A stretch of 64,000 bases of DNA. Source: Gordionus sp. m RMFG-2023 (lineage: Eukaryota > Nematomorpha > Gordioida > Chordodea > Parachordodidae). The DNA lies in assembly GCF_954871325.1 (NCBI RefSeq), contig NC_088777.1, positions 46,911,366 through 46,975,365 of the forward strand, written 5' to 3'. Under the pieces are notes generated by a model. That model did no database searches, was not told the DNA's origin, and was given only the letters and a program-made list of their open reading frames with translations. This document shows, in pieces, positions 24,160 to 64,000 of the stretch (position 1 is its first letter; every line of letters begins with the position of its first letter). A program made the translations under genes and the position numbers.

Positions 24160-25902
24160 TTGTATATTTTTATTCAATCTCAGTTCATAAGAATTATTTA
24201 TATCATTAATCATAATGTTATTGAATAAACAACAAGGACCTACCTGATTCCTAAAATAGATGGAAATTTGATATTATATATTAATGAGCATTTAATCAAA
24301 ATAAGGTTATCTTTATTCAGTATCACTATAGTAAGTATTTTAAAAAATGCAACATAAAATTCATGAGATTAAGGAGCCCCCATTTTGGGATGCTACCATG
24401 CTTTGCTGGGTCTTTGTTATCCTCTGAGTATTTTATGTTTATTATGTAAAATCACATAATTTTCTTTCTCATAATTAATTAGTGTAAAAATATAGCTGAG
24501 CTTGTCTGTTATTTGAATTATGTTTAACTGTATTCTAATAAAAATATAATCATTAGCACACCTATTATACGTGTATAAGCTAATAAGTAATTATGCTAAG
24601 AAAACATAGTGTTTCGATTTTCCACTTGGGATGCAATGGTACTTTTAACATTCACACCAACCCAATATAATACTCTTGATCTATATAGTATGGGTCCTGA
24701 CTCTATCATCTTCATCCAACGGTCACAGGGTAGGTTATCGTGGGATTCTCCTCGCATTGACTTTAAAACAAACATAATTTGTATCCACCATAGAAAATGT
24801 GGAGATTTAAAAAATATTAAACAACCCAATGAATTCATGCCAATATTTATCAACATTCTTTTAGGATCTTTAGCATAGAGATCTAAAAAAAACTATTAAT
24901 AATTGGCAAATCTTAAGCGTTAATGATCCCATCGCTACCAAATGATAATTGATTCTGTTGGGTCACAGCAAAAAACATATATTGTGAACAGAATAACTTA
25001 TTTTATATAAAGAGAGACCGGACGGGTAGGTGAGTCAATCAAATGCATACATTAGTATCCGATTTAATTCAAATTAAGCAAAAGGATAAAAAGAAAATTT
25101 GGAAAAAAAAAGATTGATTTTAACCTGGAAATATTTAATTTTTTTAAAAAAAATTCCTTATTTCATCTTTTATTTAAACTTTGTTTTCGATCCTATTTAG
25201 TTGGTTGACGAGAACTTAGAATGAGTGAATTAGAATTAATTATTTTATTATAACAAGGTGCTATTTTTTTCTTGTCATAATAAAAATCAGCTTGTTTTAT
25301 CATTATTTTTTACTGTTATTATTTTTTTAAATTTTATTTTTTTTTTGAGATTCAAAAAATAAAATGTATATATTATATTTATATTAGCCTTAGGATACAA
25401 TGAATACATAGTAAAGTATAATGATAATAACAACTTTTTTTGATCGAATTCAATATTTTGATAAAGATAAAATGATACTTATTCAAAAATCCCATATTAG
25501 TATTGTAACTAGGGAAATCGTTCCTTTTATTCATTATACATGTATTCTATCATGATTTAATAGCCGATTTCATTTTTGAGATATAATAATTATCATAATA
25601 TTTATCTATTTTTAATTTGGCTTTTATAAGGTGAGATAAAATATATTTGTATGTGTTCTTTTATTATAGCGAAAAGATATATTTATATACTATAAATATA
25701 AATAAGAAAAATGAAATATATTAGAATGATAATTATTCATAAATATTTTAAAAAGTTATTTTCATTTTTTTTTTGTTTTGTTTGAGATGACATTTATATA
25801 TCGCGATAAAATTATAAAATTTAATTATCATTTATAATATTTTAAAAAAGTATACTATATTTTAATTTTATATTTTTTTCCCCCTCCCGACATCGGAGAG
25901 AA
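24160..25902. other. Region upstream of the PKG first coding exon
   Basis: It should contain the promoter and 5'UTR of the kinase gene, but I can point to no specific core element. Near 24596-24878 both strands are open for 86-89 codons. Neither product resembles a known family and the overlap looks accidental. The last 600 bp are very AT-rich and end in a pyrimidine run, tttttttccccctcccg, just before the start codon. Confidence 0.4.
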
Positions 25903-25926
25903 ATGATTCTTTTACAAAAATTTTAG
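25903..25926 (+). promoter_or_regulatory. Short upstream ORF ahead of the PKG start
   Basis: ATG at 25903 opens a seven-codon frame (MILLQKF) that stops 7 bp before the kinase ATG at 25934 and is in another frame. If the transcript starts upstream, this could lower initiation at the main start. No transcript start is known, so the role is inference. Confidence 0.35.
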
Positions 25927-25933
25927 ATATTAT

Positions 25934-63813
<37,880 letters not shown>

Positions 63814-63929
63814 GTTTTGAAATCATAAATTTATTTTATGTCTATATATTTAATACAAAATCTGCAGATACAAATTTGAATTTATATATATATAATTTTT
63901 TTTCATATAAAATATTATCAATTTTAGTT

Positions 63930-64000
63930 CAGTTTTTAGCCGTTTTAACATATTTTTAGCCAGCTAGAAAAAAATATTTTAAGCTACTATCCAGCTATAA
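63930..64000. repeat. Right end of a foldback-like relative, at the window edge
   Basis: TTTTTAGCCAGCTAG and AGCTACTATCCAGCTATAA match the ends of the elements at 40431 and 57641. It is cut by the window edge. Confidence 0.45.

Noticed and set aside
24596-24878. Overlapping frames of 86-89 codons on both strands
   Set aside because: Neither has a recognisable domain, and both being open at once suggests chance.

Overview
The window is nuclear DNA from an invertebrate animal with a strongly AT-rich genome. The evidence is a metazoan cGMP-dependent protein kinase gene cut by many introns, hAT-type DNA transposons, a Ty3/Gypsy fossil and a dense load of miniature inverted-repeat elements. The kinase is clearly more divergent than vertebrate or insect PKG, so a fast-evolving lineage is likely. 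I cannot name the phylum.

Positions 1-25.9 kb hold a small cluster of related threonine-rich genes on the + strand. Copy A (1800-6921) is a huge exon built mostly from a 258-bp (86-residue) tandem repeat. Copy B (11621-13904) is a shorter relative with a longer, looser repeat of about 0.8 kb. Copy C (18307-18534) keeps only the conserved exon start, and a fourth threonine-rich remnant lies near 23.7-24.1 kb. A and B share the splice-like entry with its N-terminal block, the C-terminal block and a second conserved exon about 0.96 kb further on (7895-8073 and 14865-15043). Changes between the two small exons are largely synonymous and their phases fit the large exons, so this is probably a real, tandemly duplicated, spliced family that I do not recognise. 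Between the copies lie simple repeats, a tandem satellite, a hAT fragment and a possible small terminal-repeat element.

Positions 25.9-64 kb are one gene on the + strand, a PRKG1-like cGMP-dependent protein kinase. I place fourteen coding exons with consistent phases. They encode an unusually long Asn/Ser-rich N-terminus, a leucine zipper, a pseudosubstrate segment, two cyclic-nucleotide-binding domains and a protein kinase domain. About 1,024 residues are visible, and the C-terminal tail lies beyond the window. Several introns use weak GTTT donors and AAG-type acceptors.

The introns are full of mobile DNA: an antisense Gypsy fossil (36.4-38.1 kb), a foldback-like element (40.4-43.6 kb) with a hAT derivative nested inside it, a hAT element with perfect 8-bp target duplications and a nearly complete but interrupted transposase (51.7-54.6 kb), a second copy of the 0.7-kb hAT fragment (59.0-59.7 kb), and about ten copies of one palindromic MITE family. 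I found no convincing complete tRNA, rRNA or CRISPR array.
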